Source of the DNA: Spirochaetota bacterium | GTDB lineage: Bacteria; Spirochaetota; UBA4802; JAFGJZ01 | DNA length: 64,000 nucleotides | Reading direction: 5' to 3' | Assembly (NCBI GenBank): GCA_029554345.1 | Contig: JAKPJF010000142.1 | Coordinates: 45,619-109,618, forward strand | In this document: piece by piece, positions 37,698 through 45,188 of the stretch | How positions within the stretch are numbered: position 1 is the first letter of the stretch | Layout of the letters: the number at the start of each line of letters is the position of its first letter | Notes under the pieces: generated by a model | What the model saw: the letters and a program-made list of their open reading frames with translations, nothing else | Databases searched by the model: none | What the model was told of the DNA's origin: nothing | Translations under genes and position numbers: made by a program

Positions 37698-38291
37698 TTA
37701 AAGATCATCACCTTTTTTATGCACGGGCTGAATGACGTCTTTCATTAAACCGTCGAAATTTGTTACTTTCCATATGCCTTTGTCGTTTCGCTTCATGTAC
37801 ACCGCTCTCGGAGCCTGGTCGCCTGAACTTACAACAAACACTTTTGCTTCGTTTTCCGAACGCAGATTGTTCGGCATTTCTCTGAAACTGAACGTGAAAG
37901 GAAGAACTGCTTTATAGTCTCTATCCGGATCAGTTTTGACGATATATGAAAACGGTATGAAACTTTTTGCTTTTTCGGACAACGCGGCTATTTTTTCTGC
38001 GGCTGATTTATCCGGTGTGAAACCTTTATATGTCGATCCCGAAACGAGACGTGTCTGGTCAAGTGCGATAGTCGCGCACTGCATTCCGAGATTTTTATCG
38101 GTTGTGTATATTATCATCGACATGATGAACATTGCAGCTCCGCCTTCGGGAGAATTTGACTGCACGTTTCTCATGTAGACGAATTCTTCAGTATTTGCAG
38201 GTATACGGTTAACCGATATCAGTTTATCTCCTGAGAAAACCGTTTGTGAAAAAATTGCGGCAAGAAAAAAAGCTATTAATATTTTTTTCAT
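37698..38291 (-). CDS. Secreted DUF6935-like protein
   Basis: The 197-residue protein has a signal peptide (MKKILIAFFLAAIFSQTVFS). The mature part (PEGGAAMFIMSMIIYTTDKN, KSFIPFSYIV, SGDQAPRAVYMKRNDKGIWKV) resembles DUF6935 proteins as I remember them, which occur in spirochaetes and gut bacteria and have no known role. It appears to be a single-gene unit. Confidence 0.6.
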   Translation of the reverse strand: MKKILIAFFLAAIFSQTVFSGDKLISVNRIPANTEEFVYMRNVQSNSPEGGAAMFIMSMIIYTTDKNLGMQCATIALDQTRLVSGSTYKGFTPDKSAAEKIAALSEKAKSFIPFSYIVKTDPDRDYKAVLPFTFSFREMPNNLRSENEAKVFVVSSGDQAPRAVYMKRNDKGIWKVTNFDGLMKDVIQPVHKKGDDL

Positions 38292-38397
38292 CGAGAACCC
38301 CCTAATATAAATATTTTATGTGTAAGAAACTTTTAGTCAAACATAAAATCAAATGTATTGTTGCGGATTTTATATGCTAATATTTCCGGCAAAAATT

Positions 38398-40032
38398 TTA
38401 AAATTTAAATTTATTGAGAATGTCAACGGGAATATTCGGGGTTAAGGCGAGTACTTTTTCTTTCGTCAGAGGTTTATTGATAATCATATCAGAAGTTTTT
38501 TTGCCAATGTGAGGAATGTACTCAAGAGCCTTTGAGTTTAGTTTGTTTATTTCTATAGGAAAAGGAAGTGCGTGGAGTGATCTTTCCTTGTTTCCGAGAA
38601 TTACTGCGTCAAAAACAGTTCTATGTTCAAGCTCAAGCGGAATCTTGCAGATTATGGGATATGATGCGATCTGACGCGCATATGAATATCCTGAATTGGT
38701 TTCTTCCGTACGGACTTCTTTGATGATAGTTCCGGCAGGATAAATTTTTGCAAGCATCACAGAGTCGATTTCACTCCGGATTTTTTCTTTATAGTATTCG
38801 TATCTGTTAATAACCCGTTGTGAAGGACGGAACTTTGATTCGTATAGAGCCGTCCCGGGAAACGGCTGAATTTTACGGATGTTGATTCTTTTGACGAGAT
38901 AACCACTATCAAGAATTTCTTTCAATGTTTCGTAGTTCAGCTTGAATGTTTTGTCTGTTTCGCCGATCAGTCCGTGAATGAGATTTACTCCGGGAAGTAT
39001 AGACGGAATTCCGTTTTTTCTAAGTGATCCGGCTTCGTTGATTATTTTTACCGCTTTAATAATTTCATCACGGTTTGCTTTCAGGTTATTGGGTTTAATC
39101 AGCGAGGGATCAAAAGATTCCGCGCCAAGAGCCATCGTGTCTCCTTCAGATACTGCTTCGGCGATAATAGATAGAATTTCTTTAGACTCGTTTTCATAGG
39201 TTGCAAGCTGTCCCGGATTTGCATTATCAATAAAAATGGATTTTATTTCACCGGTTTTAATTTTTCGGCTAAGAGGTTCAAATAAACTTCGAATCTTTTC
39301 GGGATTGGACTTGGGAAATCCGTTTTTATAAGAATTTAAATCAGATCCGTATGCGGTTATATCAGCCTGTCTTCCAAGTCTGAATCGCGATATTCCGGAA
39401 GAGGTCAATGACTCTATTTCCGCGATAATCTCTGATTCATTTCTGAAATCAATCGTTGAATAAATATTTTCTGAACAGAAAGAACATTTATTTTCGCGCG
39501 GACAACCGCGGTATGTTTCGATTTCTGCAATCAGTTGGGGATAATCCTGATGAGCTTTTACTATTGATGCTCCGAGTATTCCCCATCTTGTGCACTCCGC
39601 GTTATCGCGCAGTCTGTCCTTTGATTCATCCTTGGCGCTGTGAAACGCCGCCGCCTCGATATCATTTGCGATTATACGGAAATTTCCATTGATCGAACCG
39701 AACTGCGGCAGTCTGCTTATTAAGCCTCCGACTGAAAAGAAAAGACGGTTGTTTTCAATGATAGATTTTATTTCCGCGAATGTTCCGATTTTAGCGCCGA
39801 GATAACGCCCGGGAACTGCCGCTCCGCCTATGATAAATGCTTCATCGAAATAATCATTAATTTTATATTCCGGACGGATATGGTCAATTGTCATGTAAGT
39901 TATGTTTTCATCTGCTATACCGGCATCTTTTAATGCGCCGGCGATTAGACGCGGATAAGGTGAAACAAACGGGGGAACTCCGAGGCATGCAGGTTCATCT
40001 ACATAGCAGTCGAGAATCAGAAATTTTTTCAT
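38398..40032 (-). CDS. Radical SAM protein with C-terminal helix-hairpin-helix
   Basis: The 544-residue protein has an N-terminal region resembling a B12-binding-type Rossmann fold (LILDCYVDEPACLGVPPFVS), a radical SAM core with cysteines C177, C183 and C186, and a C-terminal HhH segment (ALEYIPHIGKKTSDMI). The cysteine spacing CX5CX2C departs from the usual CX3CX2C, a feature I recall in a mostly archaeal uncharacterised family. It is the last gene of the tetR-DUF6873-HD-radical SAM operon, overlapping the HD gene by four bases. Reaction unknown. Confidence 0.8.
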   Translation of the reverse strand: MKKFLILDCYVDEPACLGVPPFVSPYPRLIAGALKDAGIADENITYMTIDHIRPEYKINDYFDEAFIIGGAAVPGRYLGAKIGTFAEIKSIIENNRLFFSVGGLISRLPQFGSINGNFRIIANDIEAAAFHSAKDESKDRLRDNAECTRWGILGASIVKAHQDYPQLIAEIETYRGCPRENKCSFCSENIYSTIDFRNESEIIAEIESLTSSGISRFRLGRQADITAYGSDLNSYKNGFPKSNPEKIRSLFEPLSRKIKTGEIKSIFIDNANPGQLATYENESKEILSIIAEAVSEGDTMALGAESFDPSLIKPNNLKANRDEIIKAVKIINEAGSLRKNGIPSILPGVNLIHGLIGETDKTFKLNYETLKEILDSGYLVKRINIRKIQPFPGTALYESKFRPSQRVINRYEYYKEKIRSEIDSVMLAKIYPAGTIIKEVRTEETNSGYSYARQIASYPIICKIPLELEHRTVFDAVILGNKERSLHALPFPIEINKLNSKALEYIPHIGKKTSDMIINKPLTKEKVLALTPNIPVDILNKFKF

Positions 40033-40559
40033 TTAGGAATAACCGAATCTATACTTGCTGTCATCCGGCTCTGGATTTTGTTTTCAAGATCTCTAAGAAA
40101 ATGTATTCTTGACGCAATGTCTTCTTTTCTTTCGGGAGTATTTCCGTAGCGGATAATCAAATCGTCTATTCTTTCATTAATTGTCACAATCTCGGAATGT
40201 TTGACTCTTTTATCGGCATAATGAACTATCTCTTCTTCATTCAGAGGTGCTTCCGTTGAAAATTCTTTCAAAGCCACATGTGATTCAATGATGCTAGCAA
40301 TTTTTTCTTCACCGAGTTTTCTCATGTAAATTCCGCCGGAAATATCGTGATGCTCTCCGGTCTGAAGCGACTGAGTTTTTGTAACGTCATGCAGAATAGC
40401 TCCGCATACGGCAATATCCGTGTTGATTTGGGATTTGTCTTTGAGATTATCGCAGATGGCTCTTGTGACTTCCGCTACAAGAAGTGAATGCTCCATGATA
40501 TTCGGAAGGCATCCGGATTTTCTTAAAATTTCAACGGCTTTTTCAGGAGTAATAGTCAT
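40029..40559 (-). CDS. HD-domain phosphohydrolase
   Basis: The 176-residue protein has HD metal ligands H24 (IMEHSLLVAEV), H57-D58 (ILHDVTKT), H70-H71 (GEHHDISGG) and D115-type downstream acid (YADKRVKH). This is the family of small HD hydrolases that act on nucleotides or related phosphates. Both ends overlap neighbours by four bases, so it is translated with the DUF6873 and radical SAM proteins. Confidence 0.85.
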   Translation of the reverse strand: MTITPEKAVEILRKSGCLPNIMEHSLLVAEVTRAICDNLKDKSQINTDIAVCGAILHDVTKTQSLQTGEHHDISGGIYMRKLGEEKIASIIESHVALKEFSTEAPLNEEEIVHYADKRVKHSEIVTINERIDDLIIRYGNTPERKEDIASRIHFLRDLENKIQSRMTASIDSVIPK

Positions 40560-41251
40560 AACTGATTCAGAAAAAAAATGCTTCCTATGTCAATAAGTTC
40601 TTCTGAAAGAAATTGCGCTTTCATTGCGTATTTGTCAATGAAAGAAAGGATTTTTTCTTTGTCGGGGTGATTGTTGAAATTTCCGGTTATGTAAATTTTG
40701 TCTTTATAAATGCCGCAGCATCCGCCGAGAAATCCGTATTTGAATCCTTCAAGTTTAATGAAACCGCTTTGAATCAAAAGAACGTCAATGCCTGATTGTT
40801 TTAATATTTCCGCGCTTTTTGAGTCAGCAGTTATTACTGCTTCTGAATTTACGGGTAAAATTGAACAGCGGGCATATCCCTGATTGATATGCAATGACGG
40901 AATGTTTCTGTTTTTGCAGAAATCGATTATTTCCGGTGCGGTATATTTTAGATTATGGATTAGATATTTCCCCGTATAGCAGGCGTTATATGAAGCATCG
41001 TAAGGATAAATTTCCGAAATCGGTTTAGTGCATTTTACAATTTTAGAGCAATTGCTTATTTCATCAGCTGTTATAGAGTCGAACAATGGATGAATGAAAC
41101 AATGGTCTTCAATCTGGCATAGCTGTATATCAGCATGATTTTTTAACGATGATCTGAACCCCGGAGCATTGGGTACAGTAATGGTGTTTATTGAATGTTT
41201 TAAGAGCGATTCGGCGATTGCGGCATTATCTCCGAAGAAAGCTTTCGGCAT
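40556..41251 (-). CDS. DUF6873-like protein (guanidino-modifying-enzyme fold)
   Basis: The 231-residue protein shows the pattern I recall for DUF6873, assigned to the GME fold of amidinotransferases and dimethylargininases: HADIQLCQIEDHCFIHP, ISEIYPYDASYNAC, HINQGYARCSILPV, AVITADS and YGFLGGCCGIYKDKIYITG. The cysteine near the end could be the GME nucleophile, but this is inference. Its ATG overlaps the tetR stop by one base. The family has no described activity. Confidence 0.7.
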   Translation of the reverse strand: MPKAFFGDNAAIAESLLKHSINTITVPNAPGFRSSLKNHADIQLCQIEDHCFIHPLFDSITADEISNCSKIVKCTKPISEIYPYDASYNACYTGKYLIHNLKYTAPEIIDFCKNRNIPSLHINQGYARCSILPVNSEAVITADSKSAEILKQSGIDVLLIQSGFIKLEGFKYGFLGGCCGIYKDKIYITGNFNNHPDKEKILSFIDKYAMKAQFLSEELIDIGSIFFLNQL

Positions 41252-41844
41252 CAGCCTTTCATCATCGCTATAACATACTGCACGAGGTTGGTGTGGTCGA
41301 AGTCAATCGGATCAATAGATTCTATCAGTCCGGCTGAGATTACTATTATCTGGGCGATTCTGGCAAGAACTTCAGGGCTCATGTCATTTCTTCTTCTGGC
41401 AGGTATTTCCTTGCGTGAATCTTTTATAATATTTTTATAGAGATCGAAGTTCTCTCTGACAAATTTCTGAATTTCTTTCATTATCTTTTCGTTTTCGTAA
41501 GCGTAAAGAATGATGTTTATGAATATTCTTGTGGTCTTTTTATCTATGAAAAACTTTTCAATTCCATAAAGGGCAGAAAGAGATACTTTTACCTTGCTCT
41601 GAATTTCTCCGCGCAGAAGTCTTTCGTGTTCATATTTGATTTCTTCGAACAGTTCCTTGATAAGGTCGGCATACATTTCTTCTTTTGAATTATAGTAATG
41701 AAGAAGTCCGCCTTTTGAGAATCCCGCTTCGGTTGCCACCTGCTGAACGGTAATATTCGAATAGACGTCTTTCATCAGGCAGTTTTTCAAAGCTTCAAGA
41801 ATGAGCTTCTTTTTTTCTTTGATTTTGTTTTCCTTATCAATCAT
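41251..41844 (-). CDS. TetR-family transcriptional regulator
   Basis: The 197-residue protein has the TetR DNA-binding domain: KKKLILEALKNCLMK, then the helix-turn-helix ITVQQVATEAGFSKGGLLHYYNSKEEM, followed by a helical ligand-binding domain. An in-frame TTG at 41940 would extend it, but a promoter (41879-41907) lies inside that extension, so the ATG at 41844 is preferred although no ribosome site is visible. First gene of the four-gene operon, probably autoregulated. Confidence 0.85.
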   Translation of the reverse strand: MIDKENKIKEKKKLILEALKNCLMKDVYSNITVQQVATEAGFSKGGLLHYYNSKEEMYADLIKELFEEIKYEHERLLRGEIQSKVKVSLSALYGIEKFFIDKKTTRIFINIILYAYENEKIMKEIQKFVRENFDLYKNIIKDSRKEIPARRRNDMSPEVLARIAQIIVISAGLIESIDPIDFDHTNLVQYVIAMMKG

Positions 41845-41878
41845 AGCAACCGCCGTTTTCAAATTAATCCGACCATTT

Positions 41879-41907
41879 AGACTATTTTTAAGAGGGATTT
41901 TGGTCAA
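41879..41907 (-). promoter_or_regulatory. Promoter of the tetR operon
   Basis: On the reverse strand TTGACC (41907-41902) and TAGTCT (41884-41879) have 17-base spacing. The sequence from the -10 onward, TAGTCTAAATGGTCGG, resembles half-sites bound by TetR proteins and may be the operator. Confidence 0.5.
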
Positions 41908-41944
41908 GAAATTTTTTATAGAGGGTATGGTCTCACTCAAAAGA

Positions 41945-42485
41945 TCAAAGGGCGTTTCACTCCCTTTGAAATCCCGTTTGTCCTGTCAGCGGACTTGTTG
42001 TCAAAGGTGTTTTACACCTTTAAAATCAGGTTTCGCATGGTGTCATGCGATACGCAAAAGGTGCTCCGCACCTTTTAAATCCGTTTGTCCATTTCTTTTG
42101 CGTTGCCCAAAAGAAATGGACGAAAGAAAAGGGCACCGCTGCGCGGGGCTTTTCGGGCGAATTCCTCGCACCGGCTTTGCCGGATGCTGCGGTCGCCCGA
42201 GTTGTGTCCGACTGCGTCGGACGATTTAGTTGTTTTATCGCTCATTCAATAATTGAATAATCATTGTGAAAATAATGCCAGAAAGCCCTCTCCCGGGAAA
42301 GGTCTTTTTTTTGCTTTGCCAATATGCGATTCATTCTGGGAGAGGGCAAGCGAGTTTCTACAGGATGTAGAAACATTGACTGCGAGAGGAGCTTTAGCTC
42401 CCAGCGGGACGACGCAAGCATTGCCTCAGAGTTTGAGGTTTAAAGTAAATTTTAAGTCTGATTCGAAGCAGATGCGATGTCTGCT
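41945..42485. repeat. Hairpin-rich non-coding block
   Basis: At least ten exact stem-loops follow one another, many with three-base loops: 41945-41969 (8 bp), 42003-42021 (8 bp, loop TTT), 42034-42049 (6 bp), 42056-42076 (9 bp, loop TCC), 42087-42121 (14 bp), 42153-42200 (8 bp arms enclosing a 5-bp hairpin at 42171-42183), 42206-42222 (7 bp, loop TGC), 42285-42347 (10 bp, 43-base loop), 42354-42374 (9 bp, loop GGA), 42388-42401 and 42467-42485. Base composition is richer in GC than the neighbours. Frames across it read through hairpins and carry no recognisable domain. No gene is seen from 41845 to 42585. Confidence 0.75.
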
Positions 42486-42585
42486 GAGAAATAGCAATAA
42501 TTGCATGAAATCAATAACGAATTCACTGCTGGGTGAGGTAAGGTCATAATGGTAGGTGTTTGCTTTTTCAAATCGTTAAGGAACT

Positions 42586-42744
42586 CTATTGATGTTTATG
42601 TCTGTAAGGTTCGTTTCTGTTTAGGCTGCAGCAGCTTAAGTGACCATCGCCGAATAATTCCTTATTGGATTTTCCCAGACGTTTCAAATAATCGATCCAT
42701 TTTTGTTTTAGATTATTTAAAAAACCGCCGTTCTCCTTTTTCAT
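42586..42744 (-). CDS. LDCC-motif small protein, putative metal binding
   Basis: A 52-codon gene on the reverse strand starts with ATG at 42744 and stops with TAG at 42586. The ribosome site GGAGGTG lies six bases before the ATG, one of the best in the window. The sequence (WIDYLKRLGKSNKELFGDGH followed by LSCCSLNR) resembles the small LDCC-motif proteins thought to bind metal, with LSCC in place of LDCC. It lies 155 bases behind a DUF2892 gene on the same strand. Function unknown. Confidence 0.75.
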   Translation of the reverse strand: MKKENGGFLNNLKQKWIDYLKRLGKSNKELFGDGHLSCCSLNRNEPYRHKHQ

Positions 42745-42899
42745 ATGAATCACCTCCTATAAATATGACCGTACAGTTCTATTCATAGGCTACATTGACA
42801 ATATAGCGCTTTTTTCGCAAAAGACACGAATTAAAGTTTTTTAGATCAGCGGTTTTGAATTAGTTTAGCAGGCAAAATCTGATGATAAGTATGCGTCAA

Positions 42900-43103
42900 T
42901 TATCCTTTTTTCCGGGTTGATATCCCGAGAGGATAGTACAACGGACAAACGCCGATGACGCTTGTCAGAATAAAAATTACCGCGATAGCGCCGAGTACAA
43001 CCGCCGCAATGCCGGTCAGCTGACCTGTAAAATAAAAAAGTGCAACAGCTGCTGCAAGCAAAATCCGAATTGATCTATCGATAATGCCCATATTCTTTTT
43101 CAT
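42900..43103 (-). CDS. DUF2892 / YgaP-like small membrane protein
   Basis: The 67-residue protein has two membrane helices and the family marks NMGIIDRSIRILLA at the start and GVCPLYYPLGIST at the end. DUF2892 domains often accompany rhodanese or thiol/metal-handling proteins. A frame extension to 43172 exists, but GGAGGAG precedes the ATG at 43103. It has its own strong promoter and is followed by the LDCC-motif gene. Confidence 0.85.
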   Translation of the reverse strand: MKKNMGIIDRSIRILLAAAVALFYFTGQLTGIAAVVLGAIAVIFILTSVIGVCPLYYPLGISTRKKG

Positions 43104-43125
43104 AATCTCCTCCTTTTCCGGATAC

Positions 43126-43154
43126 ATTATATCACGGCCGGATAATAAAAGCAA
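43126..43154 (-). promoter_or_regulatory. Strong promoter of the DUF2892/LDCC unit
   Basis: On the reverse strand TTGCTT (43154-43149) and a perfect TATAAT (43131-43126) have 17-base spacing. The -10 region touches the palindrome-like GATATAATGTATC. Confidence 0.7.
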
Positions 43155-43403
43155 GAATAGCTCGATAATCATAAAGTGTTAAATATGTTTCTAATTTCTC
43201 GTCGAATTCTAGAGGCTAACTGCTGTTATTCTTTTTTTTCTGCGGCGGGCGGTTTGTTTTGGGTTTGACATGCTTGATAAACATTTATTAGATTTTTATG
43301 AGCTTTATATAGTCTATGTCTTCATGATAATCGATGGTCTATGTAAATAATTAGATATACACTATAGAATCGGAAATGAACTTTGTGAACACGGGAAACT
43401 CTT

Positions 43404-43432
43404 TTGACAGCTAATTTATGCGTAAGTAATAA
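43404..43432 (+). promoter_or_regulatory. Possible promoter of the orphan gene at 43451
   Basis: A perfect TTGACA (43404-43409) is followed after 17 bases by TAATAA (43427-43432), a weak -10. The gap 43104-43450 shows nothing else apart from the divergent promoter of the DUF2892 gene and another TTGACA at 43265. Confidence 0.35.
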
Positions 43433-43450
43433 TACTTTTTTGAGGATAAA

Positions 43451-44206
43451 ATGAATATTTTAGACCTGCAATTCATTTATGAAGATTTTGTATCAAGTAA
43501 ATATGATGAAGATAAATGCGAATCTGTTTTGTTCTCAAAAAACAATTTATTTGTAATCCCGGGTAAAATTGAAACAGATCAAATAATATTAAAGAAAGGT
43601 ATGTCCCAATATGGGAATTGTTTTCTACCGCATATCCATGTATTTTCAAATAAAAATGTATACCGGAAAATCGGTTATATTTTGTTATCAACAGTATTTA
43701 ATCCGGATAATTCTGAAATAGTTTTATCAATAACAAATAGTCAATCTGATATCAAAAAAATAGTTTTTGAGCCTGTTTATAACAGCATTTCTGATAATTA
43801 TGGTTATAAAACACTTCCAGAATCATACGAATATTTTCCAGAAAATGATAAGCTCAATGTAAATCCTTTTAATGATTATTCAATAGAAGTTCATCAAATG
43901 CCTTATTTTAATTTAGTTAAAAGTAATAAAGATTCTTTTAACAATTATGATGAGTATAAAGAAGCTGATACAATAATTTGTCCGAATAATAATCTTGGCC
44001 CGGTAAATAATGATATTGGAGTAATACTGTTTGCAAAATTTCTTTTTGATTTTGCAAATGAGAGTTGTGCAATGGATGAATTATATTTCCGTAGTTCTGA
44101 TTCAGGATGTAATGGCGTAGGACCCGGCAGTTCGCAATTACAGTTACATCTACCGGGCAGTTGGTATTGGGAAACTTCCGGGATGGATTTCAGCTCTATT
44201 TTATAG
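43451..44206 (+). CDS. Unrecognised AT-rich orphan protein
   Basis: The 251-residue protein has no signal peptide or membrane helix. It is rich in Asn, Asp, Tyr and Ser and ends with a glycine/serine segment (GCNGVGPGSSQLQLHLPGSW). GAGG lies before the ATG. I recognise no family. The region is clearly more AT-rich than the neighbouring housekeeping genes and lies between the tetR operon and dnaX, which suggests an accessory, possibly acquired gene. A soluble effector or immunity-type protein is one possibility, without positive evidence. Confidence 0.6.
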   Translation: MNILDLQFIYEDFVSSKYDEDKCESVLFSKNNLFVIPGKIETDQIILKKGMSQYGNCFLPHIHVFSNKNVYRKIGYILLSTVFNPDNSEIVLSITNSQSDIKKIVFEPVYNSISDNYGYKTLPESYEYFPENDKLNVNPFNDYSIEVHQMPYFNLVKSNKDSFNNYDEYKEADTIICPNNNLGPVNNDIGVILFAKFLFDFANESCAMDELYFRSSDSGCNGVGPGSSQLQLHLPGSWYWETSGMDFSSIL

Positions 44207-44488
44207 TGAGAATTATTGCCGACTGTGAATAACTTTACTCGGATGTGGTCTCTTGTTTCGTTCAGTAATTTTATCATTCAATTTTCTATATTTGATTAAT
44301 TTATCGGATCTTTTGCACACGCAGTGATAGAGTCTCTTTCTTTACTTGTTAGAAGATAGGATTTTTGGAGGCGATTTCATCTGTGTTGTTCATTTTGTTA
44401 TGTTCCGATCTTAAGTTGTCTTGCATTGAAATAATAGTAATTATTCGTGTATGTTAAAGTAATGAATTTTATATAGCGGGGTATTTAT

Positions 44489-45088
44489 ATGCGGAATATT
44501 TTTAAGGAGAATGAATCAATAGAAATATCATCATTAAGAATTAAACCTGATTCATGGGGTTGCATGGCAGAAGGTTATTTTTGGTCAGCAAAATTGTTGC
44601 TAGAAGAAATTATTCAATCGGAAAGTTATCAAAATAAGTGGGTAGTTTTTCCTATTTTATTCAATATGAGGCATTATTATGAATTGTCATTAAAAGATAT
44701 TTTGGTTAATCTCGGTTATATTTATGATAAAGATTTTTTAATACAAAATCACAATTTAAATTTACTAATAAATAAAGTAGAGATTCGGGCTACTGAATAT
44801 TATGGTGAGCATAGTGATAGATTAGGACATAGATTGTTAATTAAAGACATCTCAGTCACAATGGATGCCATAAAGGAAGAAATGAATTTTTTCATTAAGA
44901 ATGATAATGATTCTTTTGCCTTTAGATATCCATATGATAAAAAGGATAAACCATATTTACCTGAAGATATATACTTTGATTGTAAAATATTATATGAATC
45001 ATTGATAAGATGTCGAAAAATTCTGTCAAGATTAAGTACTGAATTACTTTGTGATGATAAAAATCCAATATTTGAAAATGATAAATAA
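44489..45088 (+). CDS. Helical orphan protein, possibly HEPN-like
   Basis: The 199-residue protein is predicted mostly helical. FPILFNMRHYYELSLKDILV and the later HNLNLLINK pattern resemble the R-H-E-L helix and H-x-L helix of HEPN-like families found in defence and toxin loci; a canonical RxxxxH motif is not clear, so this is only a suggestion. It is AT-rich like the gene at 43451, lies 283 bases behind it, and may belong to the same acquired segment. No ribosome site is obvious beyond GGGG ten bases upstream. Confidence 0.55.
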   Translation: MRNIFKENESIEISSLRIKPDSWGCMAEGYFWSAKLLLEEIIQSESYQNKWVVFPILFNMRHYYELSLKDILVNLGYIYDKDFLIQNHNLNLLINKVEIRATEYYGEHSDRLGHRLLIKDISVTMDAIKEEMNFFIKNDNDSFAFRYPYDKKDKPYLPEDIYFDCKILYESLIRCRKILSRLSTELLCDDKNPIFENDK

Positions 45089-45188
45089 CTGAACAATGAT
45101 GTGTACAATGATGCTATTCCCCTTCTCATTTCCCTTAAAATCTGCTTGACCATCATCTCTTGTTTTCTATCTTTCTGATGAGGTAAAA

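Noticed and set aside
41801..42260. Two plus-strand frames (142 and 71 codons) across the hairpin block
   Set aside because: They overlap each other and read through perfect stem-loops, contain no recognisable domain, one starts inside tetR on the opposite strand, and neither has a ribosome site.
41945..42485. CRISPR array or integron attC array
   Set aside because: The stems differ from each other, there are no equal repeats with regular spacers, and no cas or integrase gene is near.
42253..42788. Plus-strand frames of 98 and 79 codons
   Set aside because: The first runs through hairpins, the second is antisense to the well-supported LDCC-motif gene.
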